A stretch of DNA of 64,000 nucleotides, taken from Polyodon spathula. Lineage: Eukaryota; Chordata; Actinopteri; Acipenseriformes; Polyodontidae. The DNA lies in NCBI RefSeq assembly GCF_017654505.1, contig NC_054545.1:8817927-8881926 (forward strand), in the 5' to 3' direction. Under the pieces are notes generated by a model that was not told the origin of the DNA, ran no database searches, and saw only the letters and a program-made list of their open reading frames with translations. This document shows positions 49,974-63,390 of the stretch, piece by piece; positions within the stretch are counted from its first letter, which is position 1, and each line of letters opens with the position of its first letter. The position numbers were made by a program, and so were the translations under genes.

Positions 49974-51602
49974 ACAACATTCCTAATTAGTTTCTAAGGC
50001 GGTATGACAGGCTTTTGTGGTTTCAGCCAAGATCCAAATGAAGTGCTGTGAAATGTATTAACCCAAACACACCTTTAAAACAAGACATTTAGCTAGTCAC
50101 TTCATTTACATTTATTGATTTACTGAGATGCTAAACATTTTTTAATATATTCAGTATATGTAAGAGTAAAGGTGTTGGAAAATCATTAATAGCTGTCACA
50201 CATCCTGAGTTGATCCCAGTAATGACCCTGCAATGTTATACATACAGTACATAAAGGGGTCCCTATTGGGTTACTCTGCCACAATTAGTAAAGTTATGGA
50301 GATTACCTAATTAAAAGCTGAAAAATGTTGAATTAAGCTTTTCCAGAAATTACAATAGTTTTCATTGACTCAATTTGAATATTGGAGCTATGGAAATTGA
50401 GATTAAGTCATGCAATTCTGCCACAAATGTGCTTCATTGGAAATCAAGGCACGGCAATGCATACAGCAACAAAACAAAGGGATCTACAGTACAGCAGCCA
50501 GCTCAAGACTATTTAGTTTCCTGATAATTGGCATCTCTCAAAACAGGTATTTGTCTGGTAATTACAGCTATTGTACGTTTTTTTCTTTCGGGTCTCTTCT
50601 GCTCTTATGTTCCCTGTATCAATCCCAGTTCCAGATAGAAGCACAATAGTGAATGGTGTTATACGAGCCTGCTGTAAAACCACCACGTCTCTGTTAACCT
50701 ATTTAGAACCTGACCTATATTGCTGAGTGTTTTGGAGCGGTAATTGAAGTCTGTTAATTCTTCAAAGCAAAAGTATAATTAGACTACAATTTGTAATCTG
50801 GTAGATCTTCCCCAAGGCTTACTTCATAGGCCAATCTGAAAATTATCCCTGCCCTCCATATACCAAGAAACACAATCGCTAGCTGGAAAAAAAGAAATAC
50901 TTGAAATTACATTGCAGAGCCAAAGATGTTTTAGTCACACTATGTAAAACTGTGTTGGGAATGCAAATATAATTTGACATGAAATAACTTCCATAACTTC
51001 TAACACTCAAACACACATTCTGAGATTAAGCTTTGATGATTCAATTAGACGAATGTTTCAGGTTAGTCAGTGTAATGCTGATGGTTTACCATTGTTAAAG
51101 CTTATTAGTACAAACTGCATGAGGAAAAAAAATAATCCTTCTAGGTTAGGAAATAGAAAGTCATTTGTAAAAAACACTTTACCATGAGTAATTTACCATG
51201 ACTATCTCATAAATCCTAAATTGTACTTATTTTTAACTTGTCTTCATAACTGCTACCAGATTTTGATATGGGATGCCATATGTTTCAAAGAAGGAATGCA
51301 GGTCAAACAAATTTAATAGCTATCAGATGATGCATTCATACATGAAAGGGGAGCCTTACCCTAAAGCAACCACACCTCCCAATCAGTAGCTGGAAAGCAG
51401 TTTATTAAACTAATTAAGAGGGAACTCAATTTAGCAACAAGCTAGTTTACTAGTAGGCCCTGCTGTCAGAAGGCAATGCTAAACATCCTACCAGCATAAG
51501 AAACAGTAAAGGCAGATCAAACAATTGAAGAACAATACAAAACATACACAATCTCATAAGTAAATCAACTCCCATACACCGCAAGCAAATTAAAAAGGCA
51601 CC

Positions 51603-51604
<2 letters not shown>

Positions 51605-51634
<30 letters not shown>
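51605..51634 (+). repeat. 30-nt T homopolymer
   Basis: Uninterrupted T-run. Confidence 0.95.
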
Positions 51635-54600
51635 CAAAGAATTAGGTTGTAACTGTTATGGTGTTTAATAAGATATATTGATTTAATGCAGTGCGATTAA
51701 GAAACTGCTAAGTCTTTGCAAATGTCTTTTCCTAGATTAATGTTTCTGAGCAAATATGAATTCAATCAGATACTGTACAGTTCAGTAATACAAGAGATGG
51801 GCCTATAGACTAAGAGATCAGTGCTATTAGCAGGCTTTGGTGTTCTTGTATTGAATGTGTGATTCGTTTCTTGAAGGAAGTCTTACTCTGGGATGGTATG
51901 TGTCCTTTTCATTGTGTTGCGATGTAAACATTATTCCACATGAGCTGCCAAAGATCAACACTGTAAAAACCCACTGAGTTGTAACCTGATGTTGGCCATC
52001 AGATAGTTGGTGACTAAATCAATTTTGTTACAAATATGTGTTTACCTACAGTACAATGGCTTGCATGCTCAACATTCATAGTACAAAAACCAATGAAAAG
52101 ACACAGTACAAAAAAGCACTGAACTAGTAATACTGCAACAGAGTGTGGGGGGGGGACTACTGTACTGAAAGCAGGATTTTAAAAACAAATCATGAAAAAG
52201 CAGAAATCCAATTGAAACAGAGAATAATAACTCATCAACTGAAAGACAATATTCGCAGTGAAAACAGAGGCACAACAAACTGAGCAGACGCACTGAACAC
52301 CAGGTCCTGCATAACCCTGTACAAAGCACACCACACACTCAAAAAAGGATCTCAATAGCTCAATAAGTCAACTGGTTCTAAACAATGTCCAGTTAAGATA
52401 TTCAGCCCAGATGCATGTATGTGGATTCCAAGAGTAATTAGTTTAAAAATCAAGGGAACACCTGCACTATTCACATGCTGTTTTGTTTTTAACAAAGACT
52501 TAATTAATTGATCCCTAGGTCAAATGGAGGTCTTCTGGTTTAATGGGAAGGGAGGTCTGACAGGAGAAGAGTTGAAGAATAGCCCTGTCTCAATCAGGGT
52601 TAATCTGGCTTTGGAAATGCTTGAACTGGAATAAAATAAAGTCTAATTATCAAAGGAGCACATCAGGTTTGCAATGTGGCTTTTACGTGAATATTAAAAC
52701 ACAGTTCACTTAAAATTCGGATTAGATTTGATTTAAAAAAAAAAAAAAAAAAGTCAACCTAATTTATTACCTCTGGTACTCAGTTATCAGGGAGTTAATG
52801 TGAATGTGCTGCAAGAAAAAAATCATTTATCTCATTTAATGCAATGCCAACATTACCCTTGCAGAAGCAATTTCTTCAATTTTAAAATACACAAAGTAAT
52901 GGCTTAGTGCAGCATGTGTGAAAAGCATGCCTGGGTCGGGAACCTGTGAAGAGAGCAGATGACAGGTGTGTGTGTGTTGAATTCTCAGCTACAGATATCC
53001 TCACAACAGTGGCATTTGTTTTCTGAGCGATGATTCATTCTGTGGTTACTATTCACCCCCCTAATCATTTTTGCTATTTTCTAACAGCCAGAAATATATC
53101 TGAAAGGAAGCCTCTATCTCTTAGTGATGCTACACTATTCCATTAATAGGGTGGCACAATATCCCAGGAGCTACAGAGAGCTAATCAAATGGAGCTGTTT
53201 CCTAGCAACCATGGCCCTCGTGATTTGTACATGCACAAACAGCTGAGATCGTTCAAAGTTGAAGCAAGCAGCCAGCGGAAAACAGAGAGAGCATGGATAT
53301 TCCTGGCCTGTCATATCTGCTCCTCTCATCAAGCTGATATTCAATCCTCCTCTGAACCCTACCATTCACTAAATAACCACCAGACCATGCCTAAGAGCAT
53401 AAGCCAAGATAGACACAGTCCACTGAGGTTTCCTCTATGTTAATCAGCCTTGCTATTTGAGGGAGGAGGGCACAGTAAGAGAGAGAGAGAGACGTCATCA
53501 AAATTTAGAAATCTGGTGATATAAACATATGCTTTGCTTACTGCTCTATTATTCTGGACAGGGTTATACCACTGTGAGTACTGATGCCAGCATGCATGCA
53601 AATGCAGGGAAGTAGATGCAACCAAAACAGAATACAGATCAATATGAAGGTTTCAAGGGCAAAAATACAATAAAAATTTGCTGGAGATCTTAGCTAAGAC
53701 AAAATTCCAACACAACTGATTTATATGACAAGTGAACTTAGGGCTTCACATACAACATTTGTGATTTAGGTTTACTTTTTACTGTTGGTGTCGCAAAAAG
53801 ATAATGAAGGAAAAGCTAGAAAGCCCAATACAAACCAAAAGAAATTAAAACAATATTTGTGCAAAACCGCAGTTCATCTTAAGAAAACATTTCTTGATGG
53901 CTTCCATGCAATGCGTACCTATGTTTAAAACCTTGTCAAATGTTTTTAAATGCTGCTGTACTGTGCATGTGTTCTGCCATGTGAAAACAGTTTTACTGGA
54001 TACATCTGCTACACAAATGCTGTGCTCTATCTGATTCTAATATGTACTGAACTGATGCCTACATAAACACGTTGTTCTCAATGGCACTTAATACAACCCA
54101 GAATTATAAAAAGATGTCAGAGTACAATGTAATGTGTGCCACTGTTGCTGTGCCTTCTGTACGTGAACCCCAAAATAAAGTCAGAATTGCTTTTATTTTT
54201 TATTTTTTTTTTTTACAGTTAGAAGATTCTCTACAAGTGAAAACAACATAACAATGGTATTAAGTAGTGTTGGTTCTAAAAAACTGCGAGAAATCCACGG
54301 TCTTGTACTATCATTTAAAAGCTGAGACCCTTCTTTGGCACAGTCACTCATAGTCAGTACCACAGTCAGTGTAATGTGCAGTGTGAGCAGGGGTAGCAGC
54401 CTGTGGTGTATGGGTTAGTTGTCAGCAAGGCTGGACAACTCCAGTGCTGGGGGGCCATTCTACACCAGGTTTAACAGCTATTATTGAGTAATGAGCTGCT
54501 TTTGGACTTAGATTAGTTGAATTAAACAATTAACAGCATTACAAACAAACAGCTGAAGGCCTACATTTCTTTGGCCCATGGGAAAACACTAGTGGCAGTG

Positions 54601-54938
54601 AATGGGCAGCGATTGCCATTGTGAACATGATGCTGTTTTTCTCCTTTACAAGGCAAAACATACTATCAGTAGTGAAAAATTACACAAAATGTGACTGCTT
54701 AATTTAAGTATTCAGAAAATTCCATTAATAGGTCACCTTTAAGATGGCCTGAGCTGGGCGCATGAACTCAACTATAGTATGTAATGTCCTAGGGCACGTC
54801 TTCCTTTCTTTGTTAGTTTGTAAAAGGCTAGAATTATCCTGGCCCCTGATAAGACTGTCATGCATGTGTCTGTCACTCAACAAACTAAATTATCTATTTT
54901 TGAAGACTGAAGAAATGACACTACTTGATAATCCACAG

Positions 54939-55126
54939 CAGGGCTACTCAACTCTAACCTCGCTGAGAAACACAGTGAATAGTAGGCATACCACAAAGAA
55001 AAATAAACCAAGGGCACACATTCTATAAATAAGAAATGGTCAGCTGGGATTGATCTCAGTGTCTCAGCACAGCTGGTGAGCGAGGCAATCTGAGGACAAA
55101 TGGACGTCAACCAACTGGAAGCCCTG
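54939..55126. mobile_element. Possible hAT-like MITE, weak
   Basis: Starts CAGGGCTACTCAACTC and ends ...GGAAGCCCTG, so the outer nine bases or so are inverted with one mismatch, after which similarity fades. Flanking octamers ATCCACAG and CTCTACAA agree at only 5 of 8. Size (188 bp) and ends resemble fish hAT MITEs, but the support is limited. Confidence 0.4.
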
Positions 55127-55437
55127 CTCTACAAAAACAACTTTTAAAGTTACAGAAAAACTTATGAAAATTGGGGAATCAAACATGTTCACTTTGTTAC
55201 AGTATGTGGAAAAAATGAAGCCAACAGAGACAGATTCTGAGCTTTCACGATCCAAAATGACTACCGCTGTGTTTAATAGCTGTCTGCTAAAACGTGTTTC
55301 AGCACTTAAAGATTCCCAAGTTTAGCACAATGGAGTCAATTATTTCTTACTTTATTTGATATTCATGATTCTTTAAAACTAATTTATTAAAGTAATGTCT
55401 TTACAATGACTGGTTATCAGACTTGCAGTTAATTTGA

Positions 55438-55475
<38 letters not shown>
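55438..55475. repeat. (ATT)n microsatellite
   Basis: About 12 ATT units. Confidence 0.97.
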
Positions 55476-56256
55476 GTGGCGAGTCTACTAGAAAATGCTT
55501 TTTTTTTTTCTTTTTTCAACACAAGTTCAAACTACTGTTTCATTGATTCACCCTGAAAGGTAAATGACAGTGAATAGCATCAGTTTTCCTCTGGGTGTCA
55601 GTTTCTTAAACTTGCTGCTCAGTTGCTAGTTTCTAAATGATTAGAATACTTGTATATGAACAATGAAAGCATTCTAAAAGCAATGTCTACACATACTTTC
55701 TAAGACATTGTTTGATGAACAACACATTTCATAATTAAACAAGGTGATACTTCTAAAAATTATTGAGCTGGTTATTGATGACAATAAAAATAAATAAATA
55801 AATCATTATCGCACAAAACTAGTTTAGGACAGTGTGCAAAAAATCCATTTCAATGTCCCAGAGGTGTCATAAATATATATAAGGCAATAAAAATGTGTTT
55901 TACTATGTTCATTCTTCCCTATAATTTATGCTGACAGTTGGAAACCAATGACAACATACAATTCACCCATCATCTTGTGTTCTAACATGTAGCCTGCAAA
56001 GACATTGTGACTCTTATTTTTAACAAGCAGAATGCTTGTAGCAGTGGTAATATATCAAATGAAGCACCACCTTCATGAAGTTAGCAGGCTGTTTTGTAAT
56101 TGTTCAATTCAGATATAAGATGCCTCTTAGAAGTTTACCTAAACAGACAGAGGTACTTAAACAAATGTCAGGTTTCATAAATTTTGAAAAAATGATTCAG
56201 ACTTCACACTACAAAGCTTCTGACTTTGTATCATCAACCAAAGTGCCAGTCAAGCT

Positions 56257-56272
56257 TAGGTAGGTAGGTAGG

Positions 56273-56314
<42 letters not shown>

Positions 56315-56327
56315 TCTCTCTCTCTCT
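56257..56327. repeat. Compound (TAGG)n(TG)n(TC)n microsatellite
   Basis: Three adjacent repeat types: about 5 TAGG, 18 GT and 7 CT units. Confidence 0.97.
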
Positions 56328-56740
56328 TTTTTAAAAAGCAGCTTCATAAGAGTAAAGAAAAATAAAAAACTTTCTTAAAATAGAACGAAGACGATGTCAA
56401 TAATCCACAAAAAATATCACTAACACGTTCTTATGTTCTAACCAATATTTGAGTTGTTATAACTAAAACAAACGTGTACACCCTTCAATATAGGGATATG
56501 CGATGAGATGCGCACAAAGCCCTGGGGCTCCCCACTGAGTACAACCTCAGCTAGGTTTCCCCTCTTATAAGCCCTCTTGCTTCCTGTTTTAACCAGTTTT
56601 GAATCCACTTGCATGTACTTCCTTGTATTCCCACTGATTGCAGCTTTCAGGTTAGTCTTTCATGCAGCACTTTGTTAAAAAAAACCTCAATCAAATTCTT
56701 CAGATAAATTAATTAATCTAGCAGAACAGAACACTAGACG

Positions 56741-56741
<1 letters not shown>

Positions 56742-56772
<31 letters not shown>
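56742..56772. repeat. (ATT)n microsatellite
   Basis: About 10 ATT units. Confidence 0.95.
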
Positions 56773-56774
<2 letters not shown>

Positions 56775-56998
56775 GTGTTTTAAATCTCCTGAACAGATTA
56801 CATTTTCTTCCTTCAAAAGCACAAGATGTGAGATTGCATCATTAAAATGTTTTATAAAATGGGTTCTCGAGTATAAACAGCAATTAAAAGAAAAATGTCA
56901 CAAAGGCCTTTGCGGAGGTTTATAAGACTAAACAAACAAAACAAAAAAAAAACCTTTAATGGTTGATAAAAGACTCAGCTGAGTTATTCATCAGCAAT

Positions 56999-57012
56999 GT
57001 CACCATGGCAAC
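56999..57012. promoter_or_regulatory. RFX X-box match GTCACCATGGCAAC
   Basis: A perfect symmetric X-box (GTHRCC-AT-GGYAAC). No transcription start or exon was recognised beside it, so its target is unknown; binding is inferred only. Confidence 0.4.
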
Positions 57013-57839
57013 AATCCCGTTGGTGGTTACAGGATGGTGGTTACACACATATTTCTCACCCTCCTCCTACCTCTTATGAATCTACATGAAACGGTACTGA
57101 ACCTGCCGGTGCCAATAGTGACAGCTATTGCATCAGACCTCTTGCTCTCTCTGAAACACACTCGGCTCACAAGGTAAACTCATTACCTTAGAGAGGAGTC
57201 AGCCTTTGGAATGACTGGAGCTCAGCACAAAGCACTACAGTTGCACTGTTCAAACACTGTTCCATTTTTATCTCTGTCAGGGAAGATATTCTTGAAATGT
57301 TATTGAGAACTTTTACTGTTTACTGTTTATGAGAGGTGTATCAGGCTTTTTTCATGCAAATATACAGAAAAATAATAATAATAAATTTAAAAAGACATGA
57401 CTAACTCAACATAAACACAACAGAGTGTTTGTGATGCTCCACAATATAGATATTTGGCACAAAGAGTGTTTTAATTACCTGAAAGTCAAATTCTGGTGAA
57501 ATACACTGTCAGAAGAATCAAAACTGATTACAAATGTATGATGAAAAAACGTCTCTACATATATGCAAAACAGTGTAGTGTGACACACATCTGTATGGAT
57601 TTACAGCCACCTCCACAATAGCCTTCAGGGATGAAGTACACATTTCTCTTTATCAAATGGCCTTTCAAAATTCAGGGAGAGGTTCTTCAACTCCAGGGAA
57701 TTCCTTAGTAGGTCAGAGGATAGATTTGAATCCTGCCTAAAGATGCCTTACCCACTAAGACCTGGAGTGTTAATAACATGATTTGCAAGATGGTCAAATT
57801 AACCATCATAACGGGGACAGGGCCACACACATACACATA

Positions 57840-59250
57840 CAGTTGTAGTCAAAAGTTTACATACCCAATGAAAATTTATAATTTCTAGAGATTTCTCAAA
57901 AACAAAGAATTATGGGAAAAATGTTGAGGGGAAAAAATAAGATACAAGAATTTTTTTTTTTTTTTGCAAAACTCCTTTACAAATGATTAGGATATTTGTC
58001 AATGAGCTTTTGGCTTTAGTGATTTTTGACCATTCTTCAGTGCAAAATTGTTCCAGTTCATTCAGATTCCAAGGACTTCTCTTGTGCACAGCCATTTTCA
58101 AGTCCTACCAAAGACTCTCAGTGGGATTTAGATTGGGACTTTAACTATGCCATTCTAGAACCTTGATTTTATTCTTCTCTAACCATTCTAAAGTAGATTC
58201 TGATGTATGCTTTGGACCATTGTCATGTTGGAACATCATGTTGCGATTTAAACAGAGTTTTGTAGCGTTGGGTTTCAGATGATTGGTCAATATCTAAATT
58301 TCCTGTGCCACTAGAGGAAAAACAGCCCTATAGGATAGTACCATCTCCATGCTTGACAGTAGGTTGGTGTTCTTTTCTTTGTACTCCTCACCAGACTACC
58401 TCCAAACATATTGATTATAAGAGTGACCAAAAAGCTTGATTTCTGTGTCATCACTCCACCAAACCTTTGACCAGAACTCAAATCCATCATTCAAATGCCG
58501 TTTTGTCCTTCTGACGTTTTCTTAAGAGTGGCTTTTCCCTTGGCCTTCGACCACTGAGACCTTCACCATGCAATACTCGACCTGTGGTTGAAATGGAAAC
58601 CCCAGTGCCACTTTCAGCCAATTCACTTTGAATATCTTTGGCAGTCAATCTTGGATTGTTATTAACCTTCCTCACAATTCTTCTACTTGTTCTTAGTTAA
58701 AAGAACCTTCATTCTGCCAGACCAAGGGAGCGTTGTGACAGTACCACAAGTCTTGTACTTCTTGATAATAGTAACAACAGCTGAAATTGGGATAGTCAAA
58801 TGCTTGGAAATCCCTTTATATCCTTCTCCAGCTTTATGACAATAAATAATTTTCTGCCTAAGGTCTTCAGAGAGTTCTTTATTTTTTACCATACTGACTT
58901 ATTGGTAATGACAGCAAACATCCTAAGCCTAACCATTTTATACTCTCTAATACTGTTCATCTACAATCCAGCATTTTCTAGAATTAGGTTTTGCGTTATC
59001 TTTTTGAAATTTCTAGCACCTTGTGGTCTATACTACATAGCATAAGGGTATGAATACTTTTTAATTTGCATTTTTTGAGTTTTGCAAAAAAAAAAAAAAA
59101 TTGCTGAAATAAATCATTGTAGACATCTATTTCTTGTAACGTTTTTCACTCATCCACAAAAGCAAAACTTTTGCTACAAAAGATTTGCTTTTTTTCTACA
59201 ATTCTTTGTTTTCGAGAAATTATACATTTCCATTAGGTATGTAAACTTTT
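57840..59250 (-). mobile_element. Tc1/mariner transposon relic
   Basis: The left end is TA followed by CAGTTGTAGTCAAAAGTTTA and ITR sequence to about 57913. The right arm (59198-59250) is its inverted copy, sharing AAAAGTTTACATACC and AAAACAAAGAATT. The outermost bases of the right end are replaced by a (TA)n tract. A transposase pseudogene lies between, on the minus strand. At about 1.4 kb the copy is near full length for the family, which resembles Sleeping Beauty-type Tc1 elements in its end sequence. Confidence 0.93.
57960..58892 (-). pseudogene. Broken Tc1/mariner transposase
   Basis: Starts with MVKNKELSEDLRQKIIYCHK at 58892, a paired-like helix-turn-helix domain, followed by NNNPRLTAKDIQSELAESG (second DNA-binding helix region). 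The catalytic part has WSDDTEIKLFG, QHDNGPKHTS and SPNLNPTESLW. Exactly 34 positions separate the aspartate of HDNG from the glutamate of NPTE, the DD34E spacing of Tc1 elements. At least one shift near 58680 and in-frame stops (for example before SPNLNPTE and after ESLW) inactivate it. Confidence 0.92.
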
Positions 59251-59251
59251 A

Positions 59252-59259
<8 letters not shown>

Positions 59260-59319
<60 letters not shown>
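59260..59319. repeat. (TA)n microsatellite next to the Tc1 right end
   Basis: About 30 TA units. Tc1 elements insert at TA, so the tract may have grown from, or served as, the insertion target. Confidence 0.97.
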
Positions 59320-59322
<3 letters not shown>

Positions 59323-62300
59323 AGACTCAACAGAGCAGCTCTTGAGCCTCTATTAAAGTTGTAGACAGCAAAAAGAAACCAGATTATGCACACAAACCCT
59401 TCTTGATCTCTACAGAACCACCTGGGACAAAAATATGTTGTGCTGCTTTAGAGTGAGCCAGTATCCATGTGATCTCAAGCAGCACTCTTCTCCCACATGC
59501 ACCACTGACAAACAACATACTATCCATGGGTGCTAGCCTATGTTTTTTTTTTTTTTTTTTAATACAGTATATAGAAAAGGAGTTCTAAATTAAAACACCT
59601 CAAAATAGTTCACAGAAAATGTTAAGCATTGTAAAGAAAAAGAAAAGGACATTTTTTAAAAAACACAAACATAAAAAAGAAATACATAACAACCACCACC
59701 TCAAGTTTTTATTCTTAAATATATCACACTCCCACAGTCATTTCAATGCACCAAACCTTCATCGTGGGGGCAGCATCATTAACTAAATACCACAAGTTTT
59801 TATCATGGAAAAAAAAAAAAAAAACAGCTTTACACAAATTGTATTTGATTCATTTCCAGGTAAAGTTAAGTTAAAACTGATATAAAAAAGGGTAAATAAA
59901 AGGGAGTCCTAAAAAAAAAACCCTGTCAAACTTATGTCTATAAATGCAAAAGGCTTTTAAAAAGGAACTACATGAAAAGAGAATCCTCTGATCTAATATT
60001 AACAGTATTTAACTTTCTAAAATACAACAAAAGCTCAGGGACACGTTCTTCTCTTAGTTTCTTTTTTAAGCAGCCTTTGTGTTGATTGATATGCTTTAAG
60101 TATGTTCCCAAACAGGTTTTCTCCATATGCAGTTTCCCTGGAGAGGCCCTGGTGTAAATGTCTGGCCATTACACTTGAAAGAATCTCCCTAGCCCAGGGA
60201 CACACTTATTCCTTTGCTATTGTGGTTCCTGAGGTGTTTCAGACAGTGTTTTTTTTGTCCCAGAGTGCAATCTAATTTAGGAATCGTGCAAACACTAAAA
60301 TGTCCCCACCTCCTTTAACAATAGGATCCATATATAATTACTCCACAGTTGCTGACTTCTCTAGCGACTTTACCAGTTGAGTGGTACCACTTGTTCTATG
60401 CAGTAAAAGTATAGGGACTTGTTCCTTATAAGCTATGTAATTTTTCACTTCCCTCAGGATGGCAGCAAAACCCATAGTGCTAACTAATGGTTCTAAACCT
60501 ACATTCCCGTCCAAAAGAAATACTGTCTATTTGATGTTAGCAGCTCCGGCTGAAATCTGCTCAATACAAACAGGAGAGTGTTATTTCCCTCTTCTATGGT
60601 GATATTCAGGAATTACTTCCAGACGTGGGATGACCTGACCTGAACACGTCAATGTGTAAGCAAAAATGCCAAACAAATCAAGTACTGTAACTTTGATTGA
60701 ATGTCACAGTATAATAAGACAATGGTACTGGGGCTTTAATTTTTAATTGAAAACACTGAAGTGGCTGGGGAAGAGAGAAGATGCATACTGAATTTCCTTT
60801 GTTTAAATGGTTTTAGCACATGTGTTATGAACCTTAAAAATCAAAAAAGAGAGAAAAATGACATTGCACAGTTCTTTGGAAACTGTACCCTGTTCATAAT
60901 ATGCGTCATTCCCCGATTTCTTAAGTCTGTAAAACTTATTTATTCTAAACACTGGCTACTTTGCTTCATGTGCTGGAGATACACAGTAACCGCTCCTCAA
61001 AGACATCCTAATGCTATATTTTACATTTGCCTAAAACCTCAGTTTTAAATTAATGACCCATATATATTTAAATTGATATAAATATTTTATGAACCAGATA
61101 AAGAGCAGGCAAATGGCAGCCTTTCCTTTTTGAGTTCAAAAATCATACTGTAAGTCTGAATTTAAATGTGGTGCTTCCACACAAGAGGCCATAGCTTTAG
61201 ACAATCATAAATGTGATTTGTTACTTTCTAGTGTATAATACAATATATCTTCACAAGAACTGTATTACGTATGTGCTAATAGTATGAGAAACATGTAGGA
61301 GGATGAAACACTTACTTTTATATCAGCCTTAGAATACATATTTTTTACTGGATAAATCAGAAAAAGTACTGCACCATCCTTCAATTTTTAAAAGATACTA
61401 AGCACATTATTACAGGGTCTTTTCACAGTTTCACTAAAATGTAGGCATAAATCGTTGTCGCCACTCCTTAAGAAACGTCTCGAAACGCAGACTGAAAAAG
61501 ACACAGGGCAAAGCATGTTATTAAAATTGCATTTCAGGGCAAAGTCAGTTTGTTCCCATTTGCGCCTAGTTTTTCTCATAAAAATCAGGGGCAAACCCAT
61601 TTGATCCTAGCATTAGAGGTTTGTTCCATCATAAAGATCAGGCCCAAGTCAAAAATCACTCAAATTAAGGATAAAGATTATATTGAAACACACGAAGAAA
61701 ACTGGGAAAAAAAAAAAAAAAAACAGATACAGTATGATTCCAACTGTTGTATGTTATGTGATGTCTGATGTTTATTAACAACTAGTGACTGTGAATCTGA
61801 AAGGAGTTCACATGGAAAAGTAACCCCAAGCAGGAGCAGCTTCAGGAAGCTTGTTGATTTGTCCTTGGGAATGCAAACTCCAAAGCACTTGAAGTCAAAG
61901 CAAGCCACTTCCTCTTCCTTGCCACTGCACACATGATGGGAGATTCGTAAAGCTATCCTCCAATTAATTACAACAAGACAGGTCAGAGTTATCCTCGCCA
62001 CTAATGATTCAGCTTTTTTCATGCTTTTTTTTACAGCTGGAGAGAGTGGAGAGTTTGTCAAAAACAGAAACAAAATAGCTGTTATGCAAATTGTTTTTTT
62101 TTGTATGCAATGCAAGGTTGAGCTGCAGTCCAGCATGTAAATAAAGAATGCTCCACATCCTACTGCATGCAGTTTTCTCATAAAAGATTAATCAAGTGAG
62201 AGCAGTCCTCTGGAAAGGGAGAGGGGAGGTTGTGTAATCATATTCTAGTGGAAAACAATAAACAGAAGACATTGGAATGATACGCATGAATAGAATGAGC

Positions 62301-62474
62301 TTTGATTTTAATTACAAGTGCTGAGCAGGATGGGGGTGTAGACAGAAGCCCAAATTCCTAAAGCCTCCATGAGAGAGAGTACTCTCAGACAGAGAGTACA
62401 GCTCTAATGTGCTGGCTTGCCTTGTGCCTTAGTCTAAGATGGCTCCCAGTCACACATGTAAACAAGTCATACAC

Positions 62475-62475
<1 letters not shown>

Positions 62476-62515
<40 letters not shown>
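62476..62515 (+). repeat. 40-nt A homopolymer
   Basis: Uninterrupted A-run with no recognised retroelement body upstream. Confidence 0.94.
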
Positions 62516-62517
<2 letters not shown>

Positions 62518-63188
62518 AACTCATGCATTCCTGGCTTCCACTCTTCTGTACTGTTTCCATAATTAAAATAACAACATTTTTAATTTTGTTGAAATTCAAA
62601 AGACAATAAAATAAAAAACAAATCTAGAATATATTTTTCTGTCCTTTTTTTTTTCAAACTCTACTTTCTTTGTAGTGAACAGTATACACACACAGTATAT
62701 CCTTAGTGTTATTCAGAGTTGCTCCGTGAATAAAATCAGTAACCACTTAAATAATTAGAAATATAAAAAATAAAAATGTTTTAAAATGTTAATTATTCAA
62801 TAGCATCCAAACTAATGTATATTCTGTTTTTTTTTTTTTTTTGATATTGAAAAACAGTGGGTGCAGTGTTCTGTTAAAAGACTAGTAAATTCAGAGCAGG
62901 GCTCTCTTTAAATAAAAAAAATAAACAAGACACTTAGTTCAATACGCATTCACTATCCAAACATATGTTGTTGCTAATTAAAGAAGAAACTATTGCATGC
63001 ATAGATGCCTTCTTCATGTGACTGATAATAGACACAGCAGCCAATTTATCAGAATAATTGAAGGTTGCTACTTTGCTTATCTCCTTAAAAGGTCAAACAT
63101 TTTCAACAACATGAAATGAAGCCAGCTGAAAGATAGGAGTACAAGCAATGTTGTAGGAAGCCTGACTGAACATACTTGAAGACCTTAC

Positions 63189-63215
63189 AAAAAAAAAAAA
63201 AAAAAAAAAAAAAAA
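63189..63215 (+). repeat. 27-nt A homopolymer
   Basis: Uninterrupted A-run. Confidence 0.94.
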
Positions 63216-63359
63216 GATGAGTAATACATTTTCCATCTTATACAAGTATTTGCTGGAAAAAAATCTAAGCCCAAGATAGCGGGGCAATTCACAGTAAAGA
63301 TAAACAGCTACATTTCTACTTATCAACTCCAAATCTCAGACTGCTGGCACACTGCTTTG

Positions 63360-63361
<2 letters not shown>

Positions 63362-63390
<29 letters not shown>
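63362..63390 (+). repeat. 29-nt A homopolymer followed by (CA)n
   Basis: A-run passing into five CA units. Confidence 0.94.

Larger units (their letters stand above)
46824..54938. other. Non-coding, unassigned
   Basis: No exon, RNA gene or transposon recognised over about 8 kb, apart from homopolymers. Sequence at about 49000-49200 and 53000-53440 is of more balanced composition than its surroundings. The open frame at 53189-53443 has no family motif or splice context. An X-box-like GTTTCCTAGCAAC lies at 53197-53209. A hAT-like one-sided fragment may be present around 54430-54470. Confidence 0.4.
55476..57839. other. Non-coding, unassigned
   Basis: Holds a compound microsatellite (56257-56327), an (ATT)n run (56742-56772) and a perfect X-box match at 56999-57012. 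No gene recognised. Confidence 0.5.

Noticed and set aside
53189..53443. 84-codon plus-strand open frame in a GC-richer stretch
   Set aside because: No motif or splice sites; more likely non-coding sequence with few stops because of composition.
54420..54600. hAT-like fragment around CTCCAGTGCTGGGGGGCCATT
   Set aside because: Only one end resembles hAT MITEs; no partner end or target duplication could be placed.
61678..62181. 167-codon minus-strand open frame, the longest outside repeats
   Set aside because: It shows no recognisable domain, no splice context and low-complexity ends. It may still be checked for transcription, but nothing supports a gene.
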